DNA of 64,000 nt from assembly GCA_944384825.1 (NCBI GenBank), contig CALWUT010000003.1, positions 25,348 to 89,347 of the forward strand, written 5' to 3'. Positions within the stretch are counted from its first letter, which is position 1. Each line of letters opens with the position of its first letter. Both the position numbers and the translations under genes were made by a program. This document shows, in pieces, positions 55,813-63,164 of this stretch. The notes under the pieces are model-generated. The model searched no databases. It was not told where the DNA came from and worked only from the letters and a program-made list of their open reading frames with translations. The DNA is from an uncultured Clostridia bacterium. Its GTDB lineage: Bacteria; Bacillota; Clostridia; Oscillospirales; Acutalibacteraceae.

Positions 55813-56975
55813 TCATAGAGAAAAAATCTCATCAACGTTATCATTTTCGATAACTTGTCTTGATTTTAAAATATGAACATAAATATTGCCCGTTGTTTCA
55901 ATATTCGAATGTCTTAACCATTCTTGAATTTGTTTCAAGCTATAACCTTTATCATGGAGAATACTCGCGCAACTGTGCCTTAAATCATGAAATCTCATGT
56001 GTACAAATCCACTCTTTTTTAAAACTTTTTGAAAACCTTTTGTTACGTAATCCGGTCTAAAGAGTTTTCCATTTTGCCATGTAAATACATAATCTGATTT
56101 TATATACTCATTACCAAAAAGCTTTTTGTTTTCTTCTTGTTTAGCTTTTAAACTTTCCAAAATCTCTCTTGCTTTAGGTGTAAGCTTATATGTTGCTTTG
56201 CTTGAAGTAGATTTTGTTCGGTCTTTCTTTTCGATAGTCAGTCCTTTTACGACTGTATGCTCAATTTTTAGAGTGTTTTCTTTAAAGTTTATAGCTTTCC
56301 ATTTAAGTCCCAAGACTTCACTCCGTCGAAGTCCATAACATAAAGATATAAATACTAAAGGTTGTAAAGGATGCCCTTCAAAAGCTTTAAGCATTTCATT
56401 TGCTTGCTCTGCATTTAAAAATACGTTATACTCTTCTTTTACTTTTTCAAGTTTAGGTAAGGGAACGTTTGAAACTGGGTTTTTTGTTATTATTTCATCA
56501 ACTGAAAGAGCGTGGTTAAATATACATTTAAGAACAAATCTTTGAGCTTTCAGCGAACACATTGAAAGCCACCTTTATTATCACATCTTCCATGTCGGAA
56601 TTTATGATTGTAATATTCTGATATGTGCATAGGCTTAATGTCCTTAAGATTAAGGTCTAAATCTTTAAAGTATGGTATAATATGTTCTTCCACAGAGTTA
56701 TAATATCCATCCCATGTACATTTCTCAACTGTCTCTTTTTTATTCTCAAGCCACTTTTTAGCGTAATCTGTAAATTTTATATTAGCTATTCCTTTTTTAA
56801 AGTCTATTGATGAATATGTGTCTATAACATTATTTAGAAATTCTATTGCTTTGCGTTTATTCCCTTTAGTTTTTAGTTTAGTACTTATCCATTTTTGTTT
56901 GTATTTATCACCTTGCTTAAAATTTATTACTGCATAATAAGTGTCATTTTTAATTTGTAAGTTACCTGTGGGCAT
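55813..56975 (-). pseudogene. int: Tyrosine integrase with a single-base frameshift
   Basis: Site-specific recombinase of the Tn916/phage type. The N-terminal part (arm-binding and core-binding domains) runs from MPTGNLQIKNDTYY (ATG 56975, AAAGGATG upstream) to RHGRCDNKGG and then hits a stop. The other part starts in the next frame with LSMCSLKAQRFVL and holds the catalytic domain: GLRRSEVLGL (Arg), HDLRHSCASIL (His-x-x-Arg), and the nucleophile in TTGNIYVH. One base inserted after the GG codons near 56562 restores about 387 residues. As read, no full integrase is made, so the element should be immobile unless the frame is corrected. Confidence 0.85.
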
Positions 56976-57061
56976 TTTTCCCATCCTTTCACTTTTTATC
57001 AAGTAACCTACTACCGATATATTTATTATACCATGGTAAGTTACATTTAAAAGAACTTCGA

Positions 57062-57253
57062 CTAACAGCTAACTAAATATTCGATTAAGAAAACTTTGGG
57101 AATTTTATACTTTTTCCCTATCTTGACACTATGTATGATGTTATCTTTAAGAAGTCTGTAAACTGTATTTTTGCCTATATCAAGAATTTCTATTAAATCA
57201 CTTGGGTTCAATACATCTGAATATTTAGACAATATATTGTAATCAGTATTCAT
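57062..57253 (-). CDS. xis: Excisionase-like helix-turn-helix protein
   Basis: 63 residues with a MerR-type/HTH_17 fold: VLNPSDLIEILDIGKNTVYR, LLKDNIIHSVKIGKKYKIPK. Recombination directionality factors of Tn916-like elements have this size and place, directly upstream of the integrase. GGAGGT before ATG. Intact while the integrase is broken. Confidence 0.85.
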   Translation of the reverse strand: MNTDYNILSKYSDVLNPSDLIEILDIGKNTVYRLLKDNIIHSVKIGKKYKIPKVFLIEYLVSC

Positions 57254-57319
57254 TTTGAATACCTCCTGTTTTTTTGTAATTAATAATTTTTTTGGTTTCT
57301 CAATCTGCTAATGGTTAGT

Positions 57320-57480
57320 TAGCAACACACGAATCACGGGGTCCCCAGCAAGTTTTTACTTGTTGGGGTAAAGTAGACGTTCCCCTCATTGGGACTACAC
57401 TCTGGGACTTAACCTCGACTATGTAGGAGTATCATTATCACCGCCATTATCGTTGCGGATTGTCTACCACAGACAATTTT
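57320..57480 (-). ncRNA. GC-rich structured noncoding region between xis and the sigma-like gene
   Basis: In a 470-base gap without genes, about 160 bases are clearly richer in GC than their surroundings and full of hairpins: CCCCAGCAAG/CTTGTTGGGG (57343-57368), GGGG-T-CCCC beside it, TCCC-CTCATT-GGGA flanked by GTAG/CTAC, and ATTGTCT-ACCAC-AGACAAT (57459-57477). This suggests a conserved RNA or a replication/recombination site of the element. Strand is uncertain; the neighbouring genes run on the minus strand. The rest of the gap (57481-57726) shows nothing. Confidence 0.45.
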
Positions 57481-57726
57481 ATATATGAGTAGAATATCGC
57501 TCGCTAAACTTGCATATAATAAATATAGAAAATTTAGGTCGTGGCGTACTATATAAAACGCTTACTATAAATAGCATGACGGATAAAGTAATTGAGTTCG
57601 TCCATATTCAGTTGTCAATGTGCTTGTTTTACAAATAAAGGGATATATAGAAAAATATTCCTCTAATTATTTAAGAGTCTTTTTAAGTCTTTTTTTATAC
57701 CTTATTTAGTATAAAAATTTCAAATT

Positions 57727-58113
57727 CTATCTTTTTGATAAAATATTTTTTAATTTTTCTAATATTTTATTTATTTTCAGACTTATGTTTTTTTGTGCAA
57801 CACAATAAAACTTTGCTACTTCACTTTGAGTTTTCTCTTTATGGAAAATATAACTTATTAAAACCTGTTCTTTTATGTTTAGACTTTTTAATGCTTTATA
57901 TAAATCTGCATTTTCAATTAATTCAATCCACTCTAATAAATTACTATCGCAAAAATATTCATCTTCATAAAAGAAAATATTTTCTATTTCTTCATATACA
58001 ATTTCGTGATTATCTATTTTTGAATCTTTTATACTCTGCTTTATATCCATATTTTTGATAATCTTATTAAAGTAAGCAATTTCATTTTTTATACCATCAT
58101 GACGATTTCTCAT
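57727..58113 (-). CDS. Sigma-70 region 4-like regulator (Tn916 Orf7-like)
   Basis: 128 residues. The C-terminal half is a sigma region 4 helix-turn-helix (LYKALKSLNIKEQVLISYIF, KTQSEVAKFYCVAQKNISLK). The N-terminal DGIKNEIAYFNKIIKN resembles sigma-like proteins of conjugative elements. GGAGGT before ATG. In Tn916 the order int-xis-orf8-orf7 is the same, which supports an ICE/IME origin of this end. Probably controls the element's own genes. Confidence 0.75.
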   Translation of the reverse strand: MRNRHDGIKNEIAYFNKIIKNMDIKQSIKDSKIDNHEIVYEEIENIFFYEDEYFCDSNLLEWIELIENADLYKALKSLNIKEQVLISYIFHKEKTQSEVAKFYCVAQKNISLKINKILEKLKNILSKR

Positions 58114-58191
58114 AACTATACCTCCGAATTATTTGATTTTTTTAATAATTCGGATATCTACGGGTATCTTATGTAATAGAGAAACCACCTA

Positions 58192-58281
58192 ATCAATAGC
58201 TTGTCCTCATAAAGCCTAAAAAGAGAGCGAGGTTAACACATATGTGTGCAAACTTCGCTCTTAATTTCAGGTGCTATTGAT
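58192..58281 (-). other. Nested inverted repeats, candidate RNA element or terminator
   Basis: ATCAATAGC (58192-58200) pairs with GCTATTGAT (58273-58281) and encloses a second long hairpin of AGAGCGA/TCGCTCT with an inner ACACATATGTGT palindrome (about 58221-58262). On the minus strand TCTTTTTAGG follows the inner hairpin, so it may be the terminator of the gene at 58639-59454. The remaining 58282-58638 contains no gene or fold that I can support. Confidence 0.55.
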
Positions 58282-58638
58282 ACTATTCTGCACTAAATTA
58301 CAGAATTAAATATAAATGTGTTTTTTGCAATGCAGAATATCATCAGAAAGTTACATTTCAAATCTCCTTTTGACTGTGCAGCACCTAAACTTAAAATAGG
58401 CTTTGCACTTTCTTCGTTTATTTTTATGTATGCTAAAGGATAGCCAAATTTATTGAGAAAAATAAAAATGACTGCTAATCAAAGCATATCGTAAACACTC
58501 TAAGAAACTTGTTATAATATGAATGGCTGTTTTTAAAGGATTTATGGTGGTTTTTTGTTTATTTGTAAATATTTAAAATAAAACATAAAAATAGACCGAT
58601 TTATCTCGGTCATTTAATTTATCAAGTCTAAAATTTTA

Positions 58639-59454
58639 TTATTTGCATACATCAACTTCAACAGTGAGTAAAAGTTTTCCATTTAATCTAGTTTCAAAAC
58701 ATACAAATTTGGAATATTTTAAAACATCTATAAATTTATTTTTTAGTTCCTCTGTATCAAGGTCCAAAGTTTCGCTTTCTAATTCTATTATTATTTTAGT
58801 GCTATTAGGGAGCATTTTTATTGTCATAATTGTACTGTTTTCAACTGCTATATAATTTAATTTTTGTTTTAGGGTGCAAAACTTTTTAATTTTTTCTTGG
58901 TCTATTTCTATCTTTTTATCATTATTTTCACTAAGTTTAAGGGCTTCTCTTATAAGATTATCAAGTGTATCGTCTTTTTCTTTTTCTTCGTCAAAATAGC
59001 TGTTTTGAGAGTAATCAACACTATATTCAAATTTTGAATTTATTTTCTCTTTTTGATGGTTAATAGTAAATTCGTTTAAACATTTTTCCGTGTTTTTTCC
59101 ATATCTTACGCCGTACATAAACATTAATTTACTGATTTCTCTTATAGCATTATCATATAAATCTCTTATTTGAACTGATAATCCTTCATTAATGTCAAAA
59201 CTATCATCATTCTTTTTCACTTCATCCTCTAAATTGTATATCTCATCTTCTACTTTTCCTATTTTCTTAAATAAGTTATAAAATTTACCACCTTTTTCAA
59301 AAGCTTCGTTTTTAACAACCCTACTTAATTCTCTAATTTTTAAATCTTGCGGTTTTTCAAGGTCATAAGAGCCAAAAATTAAGTCATAATAGGCTTCAAA
59401 AGCAGCTTTTAAATCTCCTTTCACATCATTAAAATAATAATCTTTATTTTCCAT
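58639..59454 (-). CDS. Unidentified protein of the mobile element
   Basis: 271 residues from ATG 59454, chosen for its AAGAGG site; a longer frame to 59493 has none. The N-terminal half is helical and charged (KIGKVEDEIYNLEDEVKKND), the C-terminal half mixed (MTIKMLPNSTKIIIELESET). No recognisable domain. It follows an XRE-type regulator on the same strand and ends before a terminator-like hairpin. Role unknown. Confidence 0.65.
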   Translation of the reverse strand: MENKDYYFNDVKGDLKAAFEAYYDLIFGSYDLEKPQDLKIRELSRVVKNEAFEKGGKFYNLFKKIGKVEDEIYNLEDEVKKNDDSFDINEGLSVQIRDLYDNAIREISKLMFMYGVRYGKNTEKCLNEFTINHQKEKINSKFEYSVDYSQNSYFDEEKEKDDTLDNLIREALKLSENNDKKIEIDQEKIKKFCTLKQKLNYIAVENSTIMTIKMLPNSTKIIIELESETLDLDTEELKNKFIDVLKYSKFVCFETRLNGKLLLTVEVDVCK

Positions 59455-59489
59455 TTTAAAAACCTCTTTTAGTCTACAAAATAATATTT

Positions 59490-59846
59490 TCAAACATCTT
59501 TATAATCTAATTTTTTTACCAATGTTTTCATTGCAACCATGATTTTATTTTGAACATTCGTTGGAACCATTCTGAAGTAACACAAAAGCTCACATTCTTT
59601 TTTGCAAATACTGTTTAGAAAATCGTATGCATCGACTGAATTTGTCTGTTTTATGTCGCTTTTCATTAGATAATCGCATGGAGCTGAATATAATTCAGAT
59701 AATTTAATTATTATTGAAATACTTGGAAAAATCCTTCCTGACTCATAGTAAGCATACGTTGACCTGTTAATTTTCAATAAATCTGCTACTTGTTTTTGAG
59801 TAAATCCGTGACTTTCTCTTAGATTTCTTATCTTAATGTGCATCAT
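59490..59846 (-). CDS. XRE-family phage regulator
   Basis: 118 residues. The N-terminal Cro/CI helix-turn-helix (IRNLRESHGFTQKQVADLLK, INRSTYAYYESGRIFPSIS) is followed by a C-terminal tail with several Cys (CKKECELLCYF). Its ATG overlaps the end of the small frameshifted gene upstream. Probably a lysogeny regulator of the element. Confidence 0.85.
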   Translation of the reverse strand: MMHIKIRNLRESHGFTQKQVADLLKINRSTYAYYESGRIFPSISIIIKLSELYSAPCDYLMKSDIKQTNSVDAYDFLNSICKKECELLCYFRMVPTNVQNKIMVAMKTLVKKLDYKDV

Positions 59847-60020
59847 TCTGTAATACTTCGTCCTTTATAATTATTAAAAATTCATCTAAAGTCGGCTTGC
59901 CTTTGGGAAATAATTCCCTTAATTTTTCATTGTTACTATCCCATGCTATATATAGTGTTAATTGCATTTTCTCTTTTATTTGCTCATAAATTTTTTCAAA
60001 CCTTTTTTATTAATTTTCAT
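59833..60020 (-). pseudogene. Small phage gene with an A-tract frameshift
   Basis: ATG 60020 reads MKINKK through six A's and then stops shortly. With a seventh A the frame becomes MKINKKRFEKIYEQIKEKMQ and continues TLYIAWDSNNEKLRELFPKG to a TAA at 59833, total 62 residues, overlapping the XRE start by 14 bases. The overlap and sensible composition support a real gene with a one-base loss. No family recognised. Confidence 0.5.
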
Positions 60021-60038
60021 TTTTAAATTTCTTTATAA

Positions 60039-60272
60039 TTAGCAATCTTCATCCCACATTTTTAAAGCTGTTATATTTATGTCATATATTTTTTCTATGG
60101 TATTTGCCATAAAAGGTGTGCAATATCCTGTTGTATTTTTAATTATCATAAAAATTAAGCAGGCAATATCTGATATAAGCATCACTGAAAGCGTTAATAA
60201 TAAAACACCTAAAAACAACCATTTTATTATGGTAGTCATTTTAATGTTTTTGTGATTTTTAAAAGATTTCAT
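60039..60272 (-). CDS. Small membrane protein of the element
   Basis: 77 residues with two likely transmembrane helices (IIKWLFLGVLLLTLSVMLIS and the ACLIFMIIK region) and a basic N-terminus. It starts 2 bases after the SLOG-domain gene, so it is translationally coupled. Family unknown; such small membrane proteins are common in phage early regions. Confidence 0.6.
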   Translation of the reverse strand: MKSFKNHKNIKMTTIIKWLFLGVLLLTLSVMLISDIACLIFMIIKNTTGYCTPFMANTIEKIYDINITALKMWDEDC

Positions 60273-60274
60273 AT

Positions 60275-60745
60275 TTATGCTTCCTTAGCTATATTGATTA
60301 TTTTTATATTCTTTCTTTTTTCTGCGTACTCTAGTGTTTTGTATGCTCCGCTACCTAAATCGTGCTTAACATACGAAATTAAAAAGTCAGATTTATCAAC
60401 CATACATTTATTTCTTTTTAAAATTGCAAAACGCCTTGGCACATTTTCAATGTTGGGATAAACAGTCTTATCAAACATTTCCTCATATAAGATAGACTCC
60501 GGGGAATCCTTTTCTTTAGGCATGTAAGCTAGCATTAAATAAGATTTTATATATTGATACTCATTTTTTAGTTCTTTAAGCGTTTCGGCACAAAGCCAGT
60601 CGAAAGCCCCTTTGCCACCGCTATAAAAAGTGGTGACATTTTCATTTTCAATGAGATTTATAATCTCTTTTTTTAATTTTATTTTGACTTCTTCCTCATC
60701 AGGAATGTTTGCGTGTCCTGCGAAACAACAGATTTTTATTTTCAT
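60275..60745 (-). CDS. SLOG-superfamily (YpsA/DUF1273-like) protein
   Basis: 156 residues. The Rossmann-like SLOG pattern is ICCFAGHANIPDEEEVKIK, FYSGGKGAFDWLCAETLKEL, YMPKEKD and KSDFLISYVKHDLGSGAYKT. SLOG proteins bind nucleotide-derived ligands; phage-encoded versions are common and unassigned. GAGGAAG before ATG. First gene of the leftward operon, divergent from the repressor-like gene at 60872. Confidence 0.78.
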   Translation of the reverse strand: MKIKICCFAGHANIPDEEEVKIKLKKEIINLIENENVTTFYSGGKGAFDWLCAETLKELKNEYQYIKSYLMLAYMPKEKDSPESILYEEMFDKTVYPNIENVPRRFAILKRNKCMVDKSDFLISYVKHDLGSGAYKTLEYAEKRKNIKIINIAKEA

Positions 60746-60791
60746 AATCTTCCTCTTTCTAATTTTTTACACATTTTCTTAAAACTAAATA

Positions 60792-60836
60792 TTACTACCA
60801 TTCGATAGTAATATCAACACTATTAAATGATAGTAA
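60792..60836. promoter_or_regulatory. Operator-like inverted repeats between divergent genes
   Basis: TTACTACCATTCGATAGTAA (60792-60811) and ACTATTAAATGATAGT (60819-60834) are two related imperfect palindromes built on TACTAtCATT half-sites. They lie in the 126-base gap between the divergent SLOG and XRE genes, as expected for a lysogeny switch bound by an XRE repressor. Confidence 0.7.
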
Positions 60837-60871
60837 CTTAAAATTTAGGTAAGAGAAGGGATGGTGTAAAA

Positions 60872-61120
60872 ATGTGTTACTTTTATAGATTAAAAGATTG
60901 TAGAGAAGATAGAGATATGTCGCAAACTGATGTTGCAGAAATTTTAAAAATTGACCAAAGAGTTTATAGCAATTATGAAATTGGCAAACGCAAAATACCG
61001 ATAAATCATCTAATCACTTTAGCGATATTCTACAATACTAGCTTAGATTACTTAGTTGGTTTAACAAATGAATTTACACCTCCGCCTAGAGTAAAAAAAT
61101 ATATGATGGATTTTAAATAA
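60872..61120 (+). CDS. XRE/CI-type repressor, short form
   Basis: 82 residues, mostly one helix-turn-helix (FYRLKDCREDRDMSQTDVAE, ILKIDQRVYSNYEIGKRKIP, HLITLAIFYNTSLDYLVGLT). No C-terminal dimerisation or peptidase domain. GAAGGGATGG upstream of ATG. Its position next to the inverted repeats makes it the likely switch regulator. Confidence 0.85.
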   Translation: MCYFYRLKDCREDRDMSQTDVAEILKIDQRVYSNYEIGKRKIPINHLITLAIFYNTSLDYLVGLTNEFTPPPRVKKYMMDFK

Positions 61121-61167
61121 TATTGAGATTTCTTTATAAAAAATAATTTCTAAGAGAGGTGGATAGA

Positions 61168-61422
61168 ATGAAAGATGAAGATTTTGGAAATATAGAAATT
61201 ACTATTAACCAACTTTTGGAAAAAAGAGGAATTAGTAAAAATAAACTTATGAATAGAGCTGAAATGCAAAGAACTCAATTAAATAACTATTGCAATCAAA
61301 AAGTTCAAAGATTAGATATTTCCATACTCTCAAAAATTTGTTATGCACTAAAATGTAACATAGAAGATATTCTTAAATATTATCCGCCTAAAAGTTTAGA
61401 AGAAGATAGTGGTAGCGAATAA
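61168..61422 (+). CDS. XRE-family (Cro-like) regulator
   Basis: 84 residues with a Cro-type HTH_26-like domain: IEITINQLLEKRGISKNKLM, MQRTQLNNYCNQKVQRLDIS, ICYALKCNIEDILKY. The ATG at 61168 follows AGAGGTGG; an in-frame GTG at 61159 lies within that site. Same direction as the repressor 47 bases upstream, likely the same transcript. A hairpin CTTACTAA/TTAGTAAG follows at 61439-61462. Confidence 0.82.
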   Translation: MKDEDFGNIEITINQLLEKRGISKNKLMNRAEMQRTQLNNYCNQKVQRLDISILSKICYALKCNIEDILKYYPPKSLEEDSGSE

Positions 61423-61496
61423 TTTAATAAAAAAATAGCTTACTAACAAAAAAATTAGTAAGTCTTGATAATAATAGAATTATTGTAGAAATGTCG

Positions 61497-61525
61497 TTGT
61501 AAATGCTTGTCCTACAATGTATAAT
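61497..61525 (+). promoter_or_regulatory. Promoter of the type I toxin mRNA
   Basis: TTGTAA at 61497-61502 and TATAAT at 61520-61525, 17 bases apart, give a 5' leader of about 60 bases. Confidence 0.7.
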
Positions 61526-61566
61526 TGTACATTAGTAGTAGGAGTTTAGCCTGAGAATGGCGGTTA

Positions 61567-61590
61567 ATCTACCTCCGAGAGGAGGTAGAT
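61567..61590 (+). promoter_or_regulatory. Perfect hairpin sequestering the toxin ribosome binding site
   Basis: ATCTACCTCC pairs with GGAGGTAGAT around a GAGA tetraloop. The GGAGG of the toxin start lies wholly in the 3' arm, so translation of the full-length mRNA would be blocked, a known feature of type I toxin messages. Confidence 0.88.
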
Positions 61591-61593
61591 ATT

Positions 61594-61689
61594 ATGTTGG
61601 ATTTTATCATCTTTATAAGTCCTCTTATAATGTATTTCGTGGTACTTTTTAGTGCTATTGATTATATAGATAAAAATACAAAAATATAA
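61594..61689 (+). CDS. Type I toxin-like hydrophobic peptide, 31 residues
   Basis: Encodes MLDFIIFISPLIMYFVVLFS followed by AIDYIDKNTKI: one transmembrane helix with a short charged tail, the classical shape of type I (TxpA/BsrG/clostridial) membrane toxins. Its ribosome binding site is locked in a perfect hairpin, it has its own promoter, and a convergent promoter makes an RNA overlapping its 3' end. These four features together support a type I toxin-antitoxin system. The peptide family itself is not one that I can name. Confidence 0.78.
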   Translation: MLDFIIFISPLIMYFVVLFSAIDYIDKNTKI

Positions 61690-61777
61690 AAACCGCCACT
61701 CTACCAAAGGAACGGTTTTTATATTACCTAATTTCTTCTGGAGGCTGACCGCTTTTCAAACGGTTTTGCTCCTGCTA
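61685..61777 (-). ncRNA. Antisense antitoxin RNA of the type I system
   Basis: A minus-strand promoter (61784-61812) should start an RNA near 61777 that runs through the hairpin AAAACCG/AAGCGGT-type region and ends at the stem 61688-61720, overlapping the 3' end of the toxin message including its stop codon. Length about 90 bases. By analogy with RatA/SR-type antitoxins it would pair with the toxin mRNA and trigger decay. Confidence 0.72.
61688..61720. terminator. Bidirectional terminator of toxin mRNA and antisense RNA
   Basis: AAAAACCG (61688-61695) pairs with CGGTTTTT (61713-61720). The T-rich arms give U-tracts in both directions. Confidence 0.8.
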
Positions 61778-61783
61778 CTTTCT

Positions 61784-61812
61784 AGTATATACCCTGTGTT
61801 TTTAAAAGTCAA
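61784..61812 (-). promoter_or_regulatory. Promoter of the antisense antitoxin RNA
   Basis: Minus-strand TTGACT (61807-61812) and TATACT (61784-61789), 17 bases apart; closer to consensus than the toxin promoter, as expected for an antitoxin in excess. Confidence 0.8.
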
Positions 61813-61861
61813 CACATTAATATAATATTCTTCCTGTGAATTCTTTATTCATGGGATAATT

Positions 61862-62140
61862 TTATATTGCAGTTAATTTATTGATTAAATCATAGAGATA
61901 ATTGCTGCCACGAGAAATTAAAATTCCAGTCAAAACGCTACCAATATAAGAAGTATCAGACTGTAAGCCTAAATATTTAGGTAAATCCAGCTTGTACGAT
62001 ATAGCAATGATAATTCCTAAAATTAGGCTTAAAATCATCTGCCATGGAGTGTGTCCAGAAATGAAAAATTCATTAAAGTAAGTTATTACTCCTTCAACAA
62101 GTATTGCAGTCATAATCATTTTTGATATGTCTTGATTCAT
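61862..62140 (-). CDS. Phage holin
   Basis: 92 residues with three hydrophobic stretches (MIMTAILVEGVITYFNEFFI, QMILSLILGIIIAISY, and GSVLTGILISRGSNYLYDLI). It overlaps the end of the amidase gene by 4 bases (ATGA), forming a classical lysis cassette. It would form membrane holes that let the amidase reach the wall. The specific holin family is not certain. Confidence 0.78.
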   Translation of the reverse strand: MNQDISKMIMTAILVEGVITYFNEFFISGHTPWQMILSLILGIIIAISYKLDLPKYLGLQSDTSYIGSVLTGILISRGSNYLYDLINKLTAI

Positions 62141-62805
62141 GGCTGCACCTCTTTTATGAAAGCGTCGGTAAATCCGGCGTTTTTAGCTTTTTGTAGGCAG
62201 TTTTCAGCATTGGTTTTTTCTTTGAAAGCTCCAATTTGTACACGATATAATTTATCTGATATTTCTGATTCATCTATTTTATATGTAACTCCGTAATAAC
62301 CACAAACACCCTTACAAATAGCTTCACTAATGGTTTTGACGTTATTTATAATCCAGTTTGCACCTGTTTCGTTGTCGTGGAACTCTACTTCTAAATATAC
62401 TGCAATAGCCTTAGTTCCATTAAGTTCGGCAAGCCCAGGATTTTCTCTTAAACTGTAGTCTGGACCTGGAGAAATTGGTGCGACAGCGTTTAAAATAGCT
62501 TTCCCTGCACGTTTGTTTTCATCTTCCATAGAATAGAGCATAACAAGCGTTCCACCGAGTGTCTTACCGTTAAATGCATTTGTATGAATCGGAATATGCA
62601 AATCAGAACCCCAAGCGTTACTTTCTTTTATACTCGTGTAAATATTTTGTCCCTCTGGTGCTTTCTTGACGTTAAATCCGCACCTTTCTAAAGCTACTTT
62701 TGCGAACTCTGCAATTTTGTTGCACTGTTCGCATTCGTTCGTATTTCCTGCTGCGTAAATATTATTAATCTGATTGCTAGGTGATAAATATATTTTTTTA
62801 TTCAT
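62137..62805 (-). CDS. N-acetylmuramoyl-L-alanine amidase with SPOR domain (endolysin)
   Basis: 222 residues. An Amidase_3 domain covers about 1-175: KKIYLSPSNQINN, LHIPIHTNAFNGKTLGGTLV (zinc-ligand His region) and AVYLEVEFHDNETGANWI (catalytic Glu). The C-terminal 45 residues are a SPOR-type domain (KLYRVQIGAFKEKTNAENCL). It is the phage lysin that cuts peptidoglycan, in a cassette with the holin. ATG behind GGAGATA. Confidence 0.93.
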   Translation of the reverse strand: MNKKIYLSPSNQINNIYAAGNTNECEQCNKIAEFAKVALERCGFNVKKAPEGQNIYTSIKESNAWGSDLHIPIHTNAFNGKTLGGTLVMLYSMEDENKRAGKAILNAVAPISPGPDYSLRENPGLAELNGTKAIAVYLEVEFHDNETGANWIINNVKTISEAICKGVCGYYGVTYKIDESEISDKLYRVQIGAFKEKTNAENCLQKAKNAGFTDAFIKEVQP

Positions 62806-63139
62806 TCTTAATATCTCCTTGATTCAAAATTTTTGTTATCTCATCGTCTATCACAGTTTTGTCCCAAACTGCCAAAACTGCGGTGAGAAATGGTTCTGGT
62901 ACGCTTTGTTTTAGCAGTTTTATACCTTCTTCTGTATTTTGAAAATCTTGAATTTCTGCATCTCCAATGTACGCCCATTCACCGTTTATATTTATTTTTG
63001 TTTTATTCAAAAAACAAACTGTTTTTTCGTTTAGCCAAGTGATTGCTCGTTCTTCCTTTATCTCGTTTTCTGTAAGTTTTGCACTCGTTAAAGCGGCTTT
63101 TATTTTATTTGTCTTATTTATAATTAGATTTGTTGGCAT
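62798..63139 (-). CDS. Small phage protein between tail fibre and lysin
   Basis: 113 residues from ATG 63139, which has AAAGGAG at ideal spacing; a longer frame to 63238 overlaps the tail gene and lacks one. Sequence PTNLIINKTNKIKAALTSAK ... TVCFLNKTKININGEWAYIG has no recognised domain. Its place between tail protein and lysis genes is typical of small XkdX-like or fibre-associated proteins. It overlaps the amidase start by 8 bases. Confidence 0.75.
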   Translation of the reverse strand: MPTNLIINKTNKIKAALTSAKLTENEIKEERAITWLNEKTVCFLNKTKININGEWAYIGDAEIQDFQNTEEGIKLLKQSVPEPFLTAVLAVWDKTVIDDEITKILNQGDIKNE

Positions 63140-63164
63140 AATAAATCTCCTTTGAAAGCTGAAT

